DNA of 64,000 nucleotides. Origin: Boswellia sacra (taxonomy: Eukaryota > Streptophyta > Magnoliopsida > Sapindales > Burseraceae). Below the pieces are notes generated by a model. The model saw only the letters and a program-made list of their open reading frames with translations. It had not been told where the DNA came from and did no database searches. This document shows, piece by piece, positions 34,546-47,446 of the stretch. The position numbers were made by a program, and so were the translations under genes. Position 1 is the first letter of the stretch, and each line of letters opens with the position of its first letter. The stretch is from positions 558,001 to 622,000 of the forward strand of contig SNVD02013093.1 in the NCBI GenBank assembly GCA_013180625.2, read 5' to 3'.

Positions 34546-36460
34546 ATGCTCTTTAGTTCTGAGATTCCGCGCTTGGTAGTTTGTATGAAAATAATGCCTC
34601 AAGAACTTGAGGCCAAATTTTCTTCACGGATTCTGGACGTAATCTGTAAAAGCTACCTTGTTTTCTTTTCGGCTTGGTGCTTTTTTTACTGGGACATATC
34701 ATGCTTTTTACTTGTTTTGACATGTTCTCATCGCACAATATGCTTTGTGGCCACAGGTTATGACTGTTCATTAGGTGGCCTTGATGTTACACTTGCAATC
34801 TGTTGTTGCAAGTCGATAATTTGGCACGTTGCTGCAAGTGAGATAAGGGAGAAGAATGCATTAACAAAGGCATATGAGAATGTAGCAAATGATGTTAATG
34901 TTGATGCCTCATGTGATGTTTAGGAATTAAACAAGTGAGCAGCTCACAAGAGATCCTTGCGTTACTTTATAATAAAATTCCAAGCAGTATCTTGCCCTAC
35001 AAATCACGTAGCAATTAATGCCGTGATGATGAATCTTGTTTTCTGATCATCTTGGTGTCTTGGAAGAAAACTAGCATGTGGGGATAACAGTATACCATAT
35101 ACTATATTTCTCCCTATTTGATCCAGATCAGGACCACTTTCAATCTTGGGTTTCATGTTTAAGCTCTTTATAAGGATACATGCATCAAAATATTGATTTC
35201 ATAACATTTTAATCCAGAATTAAAATAATAAACAAAAAACATCTATTTTGTCTTTAATTAAACTAAAACCTATTCAAATTAATTTCATGAAAAAAAAAGT
35301 TCCCTTATTTTGATATGGATTAAATTAGATTTCAATATATTTTAAGTTATACTGAATTGGATTTCATTTTTAATTTATCAAATTAAATTAGTGGATATCA
35401 TTTCAAATTAAGAATGGATTACATAGAAATTTGATAATCAAATTTATAACAAAATTTAATTAAATTTAATAAAATTGATCAATTTCTAACCGACAAATAT
35501 GGCTACTTTGCTAATTGCATGCAACACCGGACACGTTTACATATATTTAAATGAAAATGTGGCATGACTTATTCACCATTCATAATGTTTGGCCTAATTA
35601 TTGATAAACACCCATCCGAATGCAATTCGGACTTATTTTAATTACAGAATTTCAAATAAAAATTATGAGGAATTTAGATTTTTTTCTTATTACTTTGTTA
35701 TGATCTTAAATTTCTTATGACATTTGAATTTTAATATTCATGTGTGGTTTAATTAATATTTGTTTACTTTTTTATCATTTTAATACCATAATAAAAATTT
35801 GAAAAATGTATCACATAGTTTACAGCCCAGAGAGATGTTTATGATGATTTTGATAATCTAGAACGAGCATTTCAACAAATTGGGAAACCAATGAAATCTC
35901 CAACTTTTTTTTATTCTTCTATTTCTTTTAATCTTGGTAACCAAACATCAATAATATAATAGAAATCTTTATTAAAAAAATAAAAGAAAAAAATTGTTGC
36001 CGATGTTATTTGTATAATTATTATGCATGATTTTTCTCATCAAATTGTAGATATCCTTATCATGTAGATTACTTGTCTATGCGAATACCCAATTATAGGC
36101 ACTTATCATTGAAAAATTTTGTAGAGAGATAACGTTTCGAAGTGTTAAGGCTCCATTTTATCATATAAAATCAATTAATACAAAATATATGAAGTAACTT
36201 GATGTTCATCTGATATAGATTGTATAAACTAATAAAACTTGTATGTAAAATTGATGTACAAAATTAATTTGGTATTTAATGTAGCATAGTCAATCAATGT
36301 TTTTGATATTCATCTTTTCATTCACTTGAGGTCACATCCACTTTTTATATAAATTTTATAAGTGTAATATTATTGGACGAATACTTAAAAAATAAATTAA
36401 TTTTTAATTTTTAATATATAATTAAAGTTGATCGATGATTTGCAAATAAAAGAAATTTTT
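34546..36460. other. No supported gene; one 125-codon open frame
   Basis: The frame 34546-34923 translates to a Cys- and Phe-rich product of no family I recognise, and a splice-acceptor-like GGCCACAG sits in its middle (about 34750), so it may be a chance join of intron and exon remains. The rest, 34930-36460, is AT-rich and empty. Confidence 0.3.
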
Positions 36461-36499
36461 CATGGAATTTTCTATTGGCTGTCATCTAATATTATGGAG

Positions 36500-36840
36500 A
36501 TTTTGTTATAGAGGCATCAGGGAACGTTGCACTTGGGCCAACTTTGTAAACCCTCAGGCTTGGCGGTCCAACCCAATACAAAATTTGACAAGGGCCGTAA
36601 ATAGGCTGAAGCAAAGTCGGGTCAATTCAGCCAGATTTGCACGACACAAAATTACATAAATTTTGAAAAGAGAAGAAGTCCATTCTAATTAGTATAAATT
36701 ATATTCTAATTTTTGTAAATTATTTTAACATTACAAAGAACTTTTTTTTTAAATATTTGTAATTATTCTCAACTATTCATGCTCAATAGGTCTTCAATTT
36801 CCACATCTAGCGCATTATATAGGGGATCATGAGAAATATT
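36500..36840 (+). repeat. Dispersed repeat, copy A
   Basis: Shares an ordered series of words with 51060-51335: AACCCTC, CCAACCCAATA/CCAACATAA, GGCTGAAG, TTTTGTAAATTA and GGTCTTCAATTTCC/ATCTAGC. Identity is perhaps 65-70%, so both are old copies of one non-coding element. Confidence 0.5.
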
Positions 36841-37017
36841 TAAAAAAAAAAAAGATCTGAATCTCTTGCAGAAAATTTTTGGAAGATCCTAACCCAAATT
36901 GACTCTACTTACTTTTACTTTCCCAGACTTCCTATCCACTGTTCATCTCTAAATCAATTCTATTAACTCAAAATTTCAGTGGAGAAAATCTTGAGTTGAG
37001 TTGAGATGATATTTATT

Positions 37018-37190
37018 TTATTTATTTGGAGCTGGCAAAGGGTTACATCTAATAGAGGGAAGCTTGTCGAGTTCGTATACTACAGAAGCAAACACCTTCG
37101 GAACATAGGCCACCATTTTGAAGTGCATTTGCGATGCAACATTTTGAGCAATTTCCCCAGTCGTTGCACTGCCTGACGTGCTTCCAAGGA
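37018..37190 (-). pseudogene. Possible coding remnant, function not recognised
   Basis: On the minus strand an open frame from about 37190 to a TAA at 37018 reads ATTGEIAQNVASQMHFKMVA, then YVPKVFASVVYELDKLPSIR and CNPLPAPNK. Its composition is that of real protein rather than AT-rich noise, and it stays open against the local base bias. I cannot place it in a family. Upstream the frame closes and another frame (37049-37267, Cys-rich) stays open, which could mean a frameshift or an exon edge. No splice site or partner exon was established. Confidence 0.3.
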
Positions 37191-37299
37191 AAAGCAGTAA
37201 ATGCCTCTGCTGTTCCTCGTGGAAAATCCATTACAGAACAGTACGTCAAAAGAAGAAAAATTGTCATGATTTAGAAGAAAAAAAAAAAAACTCGATAGA

Positions 37300-38973
37300 A
37301 GAGAGAAAATTTATTAAATAAAAGAAATGATGATGTCTAAAACGAGAACATAATTAACATTGCCTTCACAAGTAGAGAAAAAAAATTACTAAAAAGGATT
37401 TGCAAATCAGCAAATGCATGCAAGGATATGAAAAAAAAAAAAAAAGACTAAATTTATATATAAGCATTCACGACTGACCATGCATTCGCGTTTGAAAAGT
37501 TGAACAGTTAACAGCAACATTGCCACATAATCATCAGAACATTGCCTTCCCTCAGAAAATGATAATGCCCATGGCCAACTAGGTGTAGGAAGCCCAAGCC
37601 CAGCCCACACTTCCCATTATCCAGCCCAACCCCTTTAGTATATAAATGCAAATGAAAAAAAAAAACACAAAACACAAAACAAAATGGAAGAGAAGAGAAG
37701 AGGGGAGACGTGAGAAAAGACTGGCGTGATGCAAGCTTCATGTGTGCAGGGGTTGTTTTGAATACACTCTTTAGATATAGTTTCAAAATTCCTAGCAAAT
37801 TATATGGAGCAAGTTTTTGCATTGTTGTAGAAAAGCTTCAAAGAGAAAAGGAAAATCAATCCCATGTCTGATGAAATTAAAAGTCCTATTGAAGATAGTT
37901 TATCATTCTCATGATGTTTATTGTTTTATTCATTGAAATGTTAAGGTTTAAGAACTGGTGATCGAAACCAGGGTTGTTGTGAATAGTAGAGATTTTGAAA
38001 ATTTTCATAGTTGATAAGCTTCGATTTTGATTTTTAAGTTTACTTATATTAAAATAGACATCTCAAGGGTTTGACTAAAATTGGATTTCGTTAAAAATGT
38101 TGACGTATGCATTTTTTTTAATGAATTTTTTAATTTTATTATACAATGTTAGAACTTTCAGTTTTATACAGGAGGTCTGTTTTATGAAAATTGTTTGAGG
38201 TACTTAGAAATCTTACAAAATTATAAAATTTTGTAAATTTAATTTTCTTTATGTTTAGTTTAAATCTAGAAATTTTTATGATTTTAGGAATTAACCAGGA
38301 ATTGTTATGTATTCTTTAATAGACAGAGGTTAGTTATGGAAACTGTTTCTGTAGTTATGGAAACTGTTTCACAGAATTGTTATATCTAAGAATTTAAATT
38401 ATTTGAAGTGCCTAATGAATTTATAATGCTATGAAATCTTATATAGTATTAAAAACATATGTCTAGAATGTCTGTGTAAAATCTTAGATTATTTGGATGA
38501 GTATATTATTTATTAAAAATAAGAGAAATGACATTACTTCGTTTTCGAAGTATGAAAATAGATTTAATTAGCATCGATTAGACCAAGATATAAAATTGAT
38601 AAAGAGAATCTTAAGTATTCAAGTTGACTATGAATTGAATATTATGTGATGAGCTCTTTTGTGATGATTAGGACAAGAATAATTTCATTGAAAGTGAAAT
38701 GAGATGGCTAGCTAGTTGGAAACATTGCTTGGATTACAACTTATAAAGCTTAATTTGCGCATCAAAATTAGTGATTGGAAAAATCATGTATTGTTTTATA
38801 AAGTTTTATAAGTGTTTTAAATGCTATTTCCATAGATGTTAGACAGCTTTAAAATGTTTAGCAAATTAATTTCTAGTTGAATTTAAGTAAGCATGTTTAC
38901 TGGTTTGTTTATCATTTTCTTAGAACATTTAAGCAAATGTTGAACTATTCAAGCTAGTTTCCTATAGCATTTC

Positions 38974-39012
<39 letters not shown>

Positions 39013-40643
39013 TATTTATTAAAGTTGCTTTGAGTCATTAGAATATTCAAAGTTAGTTTCTATCATAGTTCTAAACAAGATATAGCATTTAGAAAACGAA
39101 AATTCAGATTTTATATTTAAAATACTTTTGAGTTTATAAAAATGTATGTTTTACAATCTTAGAGAAAGTGTTAAGGCATGTTGTTTACAATTATCATAGC
39201 AATTTTATTTTCAAGGATTTCTTGAAGTATTTGAAAATTCTCTTTTAGATGTTTATCATAGATTTTAAATAATTCAACTACTTTCAGCTTTAGTCTGTGT
39301 TTGATAAAGTTGTTTGAAAAGAATGGTTTAACTTACAAATCATTTTTTAAAAATCAATTTTGGCAAAGTTAAGGAAATTCTGTAGGGTTATGCTAAGCTA
39401 ATACCCAGTTTATTCAAACAGTTATACAAATAGTGATCTTTAAGACCTGTTCAAACATACATAGAGGCTTTGAGCTATGTGATTTGGGTGTTTAGCCCTT
39501 TGGTGCCAACTATGTATATGCATATGACCAGTTTCAAATATTGCTCCACCTATGCAATCTTAGCCCCATCAGGTTTGACCGGTTTAGCATATTCACTCTG
39601 CCTATTGGACGTTAGATCTCGCTCGGTATGACTAACTTCAAATTTTGCTTTGCTTGTGCGATGTTAGATCTCATCAGGTATGACCAGCTAGCTTCAGACT
39701 TAGTTGTTTAGTATATCAAATGTGTTTTAAATATGTTTATATGAGTTAGCTTAAGAAAATAAGCTTGGTTAGCAAATTTTTATAAATCTTTAGAAACAGT
39801 TTTATGATGATAGTTCATGCATACTTAGCAACCTTATTGTTTTGTAGTCCTATGAAGATAAAGCTTATTTCTTCTTATGAGTAAATATTATTTACAGAAG
39901 TTACTTAAAGGAGGCTTTTAATGAAAATCACGTCTTATGTTTCAAATAGAATTTGAACAAATGTTTTAATATAATTATCATGAGCATTGTTTTATGTGAT
40001 TGAGGAATGCATTCTTTTTATTGTTTTTAAAGTTTAGAAAACAAGAAGTATTTTGAATAACTTAGTTATTCAACAGTTTATTTACTCTAAAGTTTTATGA
40101 AAGATTGATGATGTCTTTTCTATTTTGTTATAAAAATTAGAAGTTTTTTTTTAGAGATTTTGAATAAAGCAAATATTTATTTCATAATAATATAGTGATT
40201 TCAAAAAAAAAATAATTTACTAATATATTCCTATCTCTACTCAACGAGTTTTATACTCATCCATTTCTTTTAAAACTTTTTCTCCCAAGTGAAAGTAAGG
40301 TCTGTTCTAGTTAATAAGTTTTGAGGTCAAGCCACCTGGTGGTGAAATGATTTATTTAGTATTTTCTTTAAGGTTGTAGTAGATATCTGTAAGAAAATCT
40401 TTATTAGCTGTTGTAGTTGGAATTTATTATATATTTATTTAATTACTTTCAAGTTTGTTTCATGAAAAAGACAAGATTTAAGAAATAGTTTCTAGTACAC
40501 AGTTTTAGACATAATTCACCCATGTAGTTAGAAGTGTCTCATGTCAAGTAAAGTTGCATAAGAGAACATAGATTTGATTCTAAAATTTGGTGAAAATGAA
40601 ATTGAGTATAAGTATCATCTAAAATAATGGAGACCCTTGAGAG
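37300..40643. other. Non-coding AT-rich stretch with small repeats
   Basis: No coding region. An (AT)n run lies at 38978-39009. At 39560, 39612 and 39664 the word TTAG(A/C)(T/C)C(T/C)C...GGT(T/A)TGACC recurs with a 52-bp period (about three copies). The words near 40240 (TACTCAACGAGTTTTATACT) recall the LTR-like fragment at the window start (TTACTGAGTTTTACTC), so part of this may be an old gypsy LTR. Confidence 0.4.
39558..39700 (+). repeat. 52-bp tandem repeat, about 3 copies
   Basis: Copies begin at 39560, 39612 and 39664, each with a TATGACC/TTTGACC word and a following CTA/GTTTAG. Moderately diverged. Confidence 0.7.
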
Positions 40644-41253
40644 TAGGATTGGCAAAAACACCCAACTGGGGTCGAGGAATTTCTCGAAAAATCGAAGAAA
40701 TCGGCCAGGGTTGGGAAGCAGTTTTTCTGCCCAATCAGGGACCCGAAATTGAACCCGGGGTGTTCAATTGAAATTAAAATTATGTTGAATTAATTTCATA
40801 TCCCTTATTTTACAATACTTACTTATAAATCCTTACTTCATTTTTAAGCCCATTTCCTTCTCCTTTTAGCCTAACAGCCCAAGGTGCAATACCAACCCAT
40901 GCCAAAGTTTTAAAAATTAAATGCAAAGGAAACCTGCGATGTAGGTGGTTCGAATCTGTTCCCCCCATGCATATTGAAAAGGCATGGCAGATCACCACAT
41001 GCTACCACTGAGCTACAACCCATTTTGCTATCAATAATGAACAAAAAAAAAAAAATTATGTAGGCTTACAAAAAGTATCAAAATTTTTTCTTAAAAAATA
41101 TACAACCTGGGTTTTAATTTTGGGCTTTTGGAGAACCCGGCCCCTACTTCGGGGAAAAAAATCCGAGGAATTTTCTGGGGCTAGATTTAGAAATAAGAGG
41201 TCAGGGTCGGGGACTGCCGGCCCTGGATCCGACCTTGGGTTTTGCCATCCCTA
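40644..41253. mobile_element. Non-autonomous hAT element (610 bp)
   Basis: Left end TAGGATTGGCAAAAACACCC; complement of the right end TAGGGATGGCAAAACCCAAG. The 8-bp flanks are CTTGAGAG (40636-40643) and ATTGAGAG (41254-41261), one mismatch. Subterminal CCGG/GGGG-rich words and the lack of any frame fit a non-autonomous hAT. A middle part (40930-41030) carries tRNA-like A-box and B-box words on opposite strands, so it is not a tRNA. Confidence 0.85.
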
Positions 41254-42475
41254 ATTGAGAGTTTACAGAATCATCAAATTTTGATAAGGGAGACCTCTTA
41301 TCATCGTTATTTTCTAATTAGATCAAATCTCAATGGAAGTGTACAAATTTCCCCAGCTGATGAATAAGTGTACTATAATAGTCTGGCTAGTCCTTTATAA
41401 ATCATATCTTTGGACTTGGTTTTAATTATCAAAGACTCACCATCAAATCAAGATCAAAATAATTCATAAAACGTGATTGGCATGAGATGAATTTTACCTC
41501 AGATCAGTACCAATATGATATAAAATATCCCCAATTTCAAGAATGTATGCACAAAAGGCTTGATAGTGGTCATTTCTCTGAAGATTAGAGCTCTCCCCGC
41601 TTGGCGTCTTGTAGAGAATTGATGGATATTATTAGATGAAAGATTGTTATGGTAATATATAAATATATTTTCTCAATCTCTGTATATAAAAATATATATA
41701 CCAAGTATATTCCATCCTGGGACATTAAAAAAGATTTTGATTTTTGCCAAAAATATTAGATTCGTTTTTTTCAGCTTTTTTCTATCCTAAATAAGAACAA
41801 TTGGACAGATTTCTCTAATTAAGGACCGCATCTCAACAAAACTAGTGTTTATTGTTAAAATATTATGAAATATGCTAGTTTAAAGTATAATAATTTATCT
41901 AATTAAATATAAAAATGGATTATTGTCAGTGTTGGGATAATTTTCACAGCCCAGAATAAGCCGCAGCTCAGAGTACTAGCCAGGCCAAAGCTAAATCAAA
42001 GCAAATTAAATCAGATCGTGACATTCAGAAACAATTAGAGGACCTAAGCCCACAAGTGGACACAAAGACGAGGCTGACTAGGTTAACTGCCAAGTCGCCA
42101 CAAGCTTGTCAGAACGTGGGCCATGATGCCAGATGGCACAATATCCAATTGCTATTGTCATAATCTTTAAAAAGATTGAAGAGTGATTATTATTGAAAGG
42201 AAGAGTATGGTAAGAATCCATACACCCCACTCCAATTGGTCTGACTATGACAAACTAATAGTTAATCAATGCAACCATGATTATATGGCGGTTACCTGCC
42301 ACAGCCTCCTAGGCTTGAGCTCTAACGAAACTTCATTGCTGTATACATAACTCCAAGGGGAACTTGTTAGTTGGTGATTCTAACTCAGCTAAAAACGCTA
42401 AATTGCTATCCATTTATACATTTTTTTATCACTAACTTAGGTGTAGAAGTGGATAAGTCGACAAACTTCAATGGC
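41254..42475. other. Non-coding; possible LTR-like fragment at 41935-42420
   Basis: 41935 starts TGTTGGGATAATTTTCACAG and is followed by GC-richer sequence unlike its AT-rich surroundings up to about 42420. It resembles a plant LTR but no partner or target duplication is visible. Confidence 0.3.
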
Positions 42476-42480
42476 ATCAC

Positions 42481-43066
42481 TGTTGTAGATGTGGAGTCCC
42501 TATTTGGATAATCCTCATTAGGAGTCCCATATTGATTGGTTAAGGGAAGGTCATGGGGCTTATATATGGGAGGAGTTCCTCCACCTAATAGACTAGTCTT
42601 TTGGGCTGGATACTTGCTCCATATATGGTGGCCCATTTGTTGAAAAATTATTGTTGTGCACGGCGGAAGCGATTCGTAACAAGTGGTATCAAAGCCAACC
42701 CAAGACAGCAATGTGTGGACTCGTTTGGTTCAGACAAGGAGCAAGGGCCTTGTCGTTGTGAAGGATTATCGTTGGTGGAGCCTTATCGTTGTGGAGGATT
42801 ATCGTTGGTGATTCAGACAAGGATAGCGCCGCCCTCACGCCAGGGCCTTGTCTGAGGAGGGGGATTGTTGTAGATGTGGAGTCCCTATTTGGATAATCCT
42901 CATTGGGAGTCCCACATTGATTGGCTAAAGGAAGGTCATGGGGCTTATATATAGGAGGAGTTCCTCCACCTAATAGACTAGTCTTTTGGGCTGGATACTT
43001 GCTCCATATATGGTGGCCCATTTGTTGAAAAATTATTGTTGTGCACGGCGGAAGCGATTCGTAACA
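42481..43066 (+). mobile_element. Complete TRIM retrotransposon (586 bp)
   Basis: Two 201-bp direct repeats, 42481-42681 and 42866-43066, both start TGTTGTAGATGTGGAGTCCC and end GATTCGTAACA; I count five single-base differences between them. Two bases after the left repeat comes TGGTATCAAAGCC (42684-42696), a near-perfect initiator-Met primer-binding site, and a purine tract GAGGAGGGGGA ends just before the right repeat. Flanks are ATCAC on both sides (42476-42480 and 43067-43071). The 184-bp interior has no coding capacity, only repeated GGATTATCGTTGGTG words. This is a terminal-repeat retrotransposon in miniature that must borrow reverse transcriptase and integrase. The frames 42406-42711, 42601-42855 and 42689-43123 are its shadows. 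Confidence 0.97.
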
Positions 43067-43071
43067 ATCAC

Positions 43072-44035
43072 TAGTGATAACTAGTTTCCTGGGTATGCAG
43101 AGAAGTGGGTCCACAAACAACATTCACTTGTTCCTTTTTTTTTTTGGGGGGGCATAATTTGTATTAAATTTGGGGCATCCAAATATGGGTACAAACGATC
43201 ACTAACTTCTCTTAGGTTTCAGTTGTTATCACAGAAGGATTATACTTTTCAAACATATTTACAAGGCCACCACCATTAATATTCTAATGTTAAATTTAAC
43301 ATTTCCAATGGTAACTTGATAAGGATTGCACTATGTTGACTCAATAATTGAATAATAACGGTTGACATACAAATTCTAACAATTGTGATAATAATTGAAA
43401 CCTATGGGATGTTAGGGAGTTAGGGACAAATATTGTATAAAAAATTATCTTGGGTCAATACCTCACACCTCTCTTATAATTTAGCAAATCATATATGATA
43501 CGCGGTAGTTTTAAAAATATCACAAATCTCCTCTATTGTCAGTCAAAATTAACATATTTTTGTTAAATTTTAGTTGGAAGTAACTAAAAATACCCCTAAA
43601 ATAATAAATATAAGGAAAATCCTTAAAAATAATTTAGAGTCAAATAGTTTATGAAATAAAAATTATTAAAGTTTTGAGCACAATGTTCATTAAACTATTG
43701 TTTTGACTTTACATTAATTTTAAGGACTTTTTTTTCTTTAAGCTTAGCATTTTAGGTGTCTTTTAGTTATTTAAAATAAAATTTAACAATAAGTGTTAGG
43801 TTGTTAACTTTAACTCATGGTAGGGGGATTCGTAGGTTTGTAGATTTCGATAAACTACGTAGGAGGTCCATGGAAATCACCTAATTGTACTAGTATTTAT
43901 TCTCTTTGTCAAAACACTGAGCGGTTATACACTGTGCGGATTAGATTTTATTACACCTCTACCTCTTCACAAAAATGGAAGCTCCAACTCCATCTCGATA
44001 GATACAGATTCCCATGGGTTCTTGGCATAGTTAGG
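43072..44035. other. AT-rich stretch without gene
   Basis: No coding sequence. Some paired words (AATCTCCTCTATTG near 43525, GGATTCGTAGG near 43826) hint at a decayed MITE, but I could not define ends. Confidence 0.35.
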
Positions 44036-45425
44036 GGGCAATTGTTTTTTGTCTAAAATCTGAATGATCTAAATTAATTTAATTGAAATTTAAATAGGTC
44101 TGAATATAAATATCTGAATAATATGATTGTTTTTTATTGTTTAAAATCTGATAATAATTCTTAAATTGATTATTTTTAATAACTAAAAACATCTGAAAAC
44201 TATTCATTTACCATATATGTCCTTATTTAGTATTATATGTACTATATTGAATATGTTATATAAACATTTGTAAATAATTTTGTTAGGTTTGATTTTATTT
44301 AATATGACCATATTGACTTTGCATCAATAGAATAAATTTGCCATGTGTCATCAATGGGATGCAATGAATGATGGTATCATTCAGGTTCATAGGCATCACA
44401 TTTTGCACATACATTCAATTTCTTAAAGAGTGAAGATAATATAATATTACATGAATTCTAGTACAAAGACAATGGATATTGATCTTAATTAAACATCTTT
44501 TAGCTATTCTTTATGGCGTAATGTTCTTTCCGTGGACTCTATCAAGTCTTTTGCTCTTATGCTAACCTTTTTATGTCTTCTAGCCTTTCTTAATGTAGCC
44601 AAGTTTTTTTCATGATCTATGATCAACAGAGAGAGTTCTAAGCAAGGCTTTTATCAATCTCATCTCAGAACCATAAAATTAAAAGCACTCATAAGTTATA
44701 CTAGACACGACACTAAGTTCATCTAAAGAGTATTTATATACCTATCATGTAATATTAATTTTTTAAAAATAGAAAATTTCAACAACTTTAGTAGCAAGGA
44801 GGCTATCCATGCAAATTCTAGTAAAACCTATTAGTCCATGTGTGATCTTCAAAATCTTATAATTTTCAAATTTCAAATTTAGATAATTTGATTAATTAAG
44901 TAATTTCAAATTCGATCAGAACAATGGAAATCAAACAATTTTGCACAAATAACAACTAATAATCATTGAAAACGAAATAATTTAAAAAAAAAAACACCTA
45001 GGGGTGATGGCAGGGGAAGAGATAGAGGAGAGGAAGTCGGACAAGCACTGTCATTCTTGTGATAACTTGATCTCTGTCGAGTGGAAGGGAGATGCCAGCA
45101 ATGTTGGAGATGAGGAAGAGAAGTTAGCATCAAATGCCATTGGTATATGTTGTAATTGCATAAGGGCACGAATATAGGAAAAGATCGTTTAAAAATTTAA
45201 ATAGGAATTAAATAAAATTTTCAAGGGCATTTTCGAGTATAAAAAATAGAAAATCCATATTTAGATCTTTTCTCATTCAAATAAAAGCTAAAAAATATAG
45301 TTTTTTCTGTTAAGATGTTTTTATCTGAGAAAAGGTGTTCAGTCTCAAATATAATCAATGTAAAAAAGTTTGAAGTCTGAGATTCAGGAAATTTCATACT
45401 TTAAATAAAAATACAATCAACTGCT
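44036..45425. mobile_element. Candidate non-autonomous hAT, about 1.4 kb
   Basis: The left part reads TAGGGGGCAATTGTTTTTTG followed by AATCTGAATG. The complement of the right part reads CTAAGCAGTTGATTGTATTT followed by CCTGAATCTCAG. The arrangement (AATTG or GTTGATTG, a T-run, then CTGAAT) resembles the ends of plant hAT elements. A convincing 8-bp duplication was not found. The interior is AT-rich and non-coding. Confidence 0.35.
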
Positions 45426-47329
45426 TAGGTCTGTTCTCACTCCTATATCTAGATAAGCATTTATAAAAATACGGGAAATACTTATTATCCCTTGCACTTT
45501 GCCCTAAGATCATCCTGACCCACTTTTTAGTTTAATATCATCTGCCTTCCATATTGATTAAGTTTGACTTATCTTTGCCCTTTGTATGGTACTACAAGAA
45601 AACTGGCTATTTACTACACCCTTCTACGTCGGTTTTTAAAAACCACCTTAATAATTTTTGCGTATCACAATCTACGGCGGGCAGCCATGCCTGCAGTAAA
45701 AAGTTTTACATTTACTTTATAATCGTCTCTCTCTTCTCTCCTCCTTTCTCATCCCTAATCCCCAATCGTTCTAATCCATAATTTCTCCCATCTCTTTCAC
45801 TTTCTTTTTCTTTAGCCCCTGCAATCCCTAACCAGTGCAAGGCTGTAGCATCCATTCTCAGGCAAAGCTACCACTCCGCATCAACGTTCCCGCACTATCA
45901 CTTACTAGGCGACCCAGCTAGCCTGCCATTGTTGTTTTGGTTTGAAGCCATTGCTGCTGTCAACCTCTGATTCTCTATGCGCCCTCAAAAAAGGTAAAAA
46001 TTTATTTATCTCGTGATAACTCGATGTCATCAGAGAATTTTTGGAAAAAAAATTCTGTTTGGTTGCTATTAAAATCGTAAAAATTAGAAAGTGTAATGGT
46101 GGTGTCGGCACCGTAGTTGGCAGTGGTTTGCCGTGTTGGGCGGAGAAGCATCCATGTTGTCTTATAATTTGTGTTTTAATATAAAAAAATAACATAGTTT
46201 AATCAATAATTAATTATTGAAATAGATGGGGTTGTCTTGCTTTAGAGATAGTGGGGGACAAGTATTTAAAGCTTTATGTTTTAAAAGTATTATTAAAAAA
46301 ACTTTTAATTATTAAGTTATAGCGTGGTTTGACATGCCGTAGCTTTACTTTTTCTAACTTTTGGTAAGTAGCACAATTAAAATAATAACAATAATTATTC
46401 ATAGACTAACATGTGTCATTTAACTATTAAAGCAATGACTCTTTATTCAACCTAATTCGTAAACAAGTATTGCCAAGGACGTGTTCTTGAATGTCCATAT
46501 GTTAAACAGTGAAAGAATATTTGTTATGCTGTAATGATTCTTGTTTTAGTTCGTTTTACATTAATTAGAATATTTGGTAAGATTTTTTAATATATTTTCA
46601 TGGATTGCAATGTTAAACTAATAGTTATTATTGAGTTAAACTCGATACAGGTTTATATTAAAATTACTTTTAATTTATTGATTTGTGTCTATAATTGTAG
46701 TACTTGAAGTTTAGTTGGTATTTAATTTGTTTCAATTTACCAATTTGGAATCCTTCCTTGTGTTTGAATTTGAGTAATTAATTTGAATTTGTTTTATTTC
46801 AATAAGGAAAAGCATGAATTTAAAAATTTTAAAGCCTAGAATGTAAGCTTTGGAAACCTTAATTAATTTATATAACTTTAATATGATTGAGCTTACAAAA
46901 AAAGTGCATTATTTTTATTGTTTTTAAATATTTATACGTTTGATAATGCTCTTTCTTTTGGCAGCCTAGATCCAAGAAAGAGTTGCTGATTGGGATGAAT
47001 TCGGTCTGTCCACTTGGGTAAGCTGCTTCTTGGAAAAGTTGCTTTTAAGTACAGCAAATTAGGTGAAGGGCTTTGAACTCATCTCAGCAAATAAATGTGT
47101 GAAATATATATATTTTATTTTAATAGCTATCAGTAAACAATTAGTACTTACTTTCCAAATGGTCAAAGCTAAATAGCATTTATTAACCTTGTCTCATGCA
47201 TTGTTTTAATAAAATGACAATGATAACGACATTGAGTTCTCCATGTGGTTGAAAAGCTAGTAGATTAGGAAGGTGGGAAAAAAATAAAAAATAAAATTTG
47301 AAAACATAAAAAGGAAATGGGTTGACGTT

Positions 47330-47446
47330 CGATTTATCTGCTTTATCTGCTCATCCCTCTAGTTACTTAATTTGTGTGGCTCTCAATAAACTATTTTCTG
47401 ATTTATCTGCTCATCTATCTAGTTACTTAATTTGTTTCTCCCAACA
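47330..47446 (+). repeat. About 65-bp tandem duplication inside the CACTA element
   Basis: GATTTATCTGCTTTATCTGC at 47330 and TGATTTATCTGCTCATCTAT at 47399 begin two similar units that share CTAGTTACTTAATTTGT. Confidence 0.6.

Noticed and set aside
34546..34923. 125-codon gene
   Set aside because: No family, odd composition, and an acceptor-like site in the middle. It is mentioned only as an open frame.
40930..41030. tRNA gene
   Set aside because: GGTTCGAATC reads as a B box on the plus strand, but the A-box-like GTAGCTCAGTGGTA reads on the minus strand. No cloverleaf is possible in either orientation, and the block lies inside a hAT element.
42406..43123. Three open frames of 84-144 codons
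   Set aside because: They lie across the TRIM LTRs and share peptide stretches because the LTRs are duplicates.
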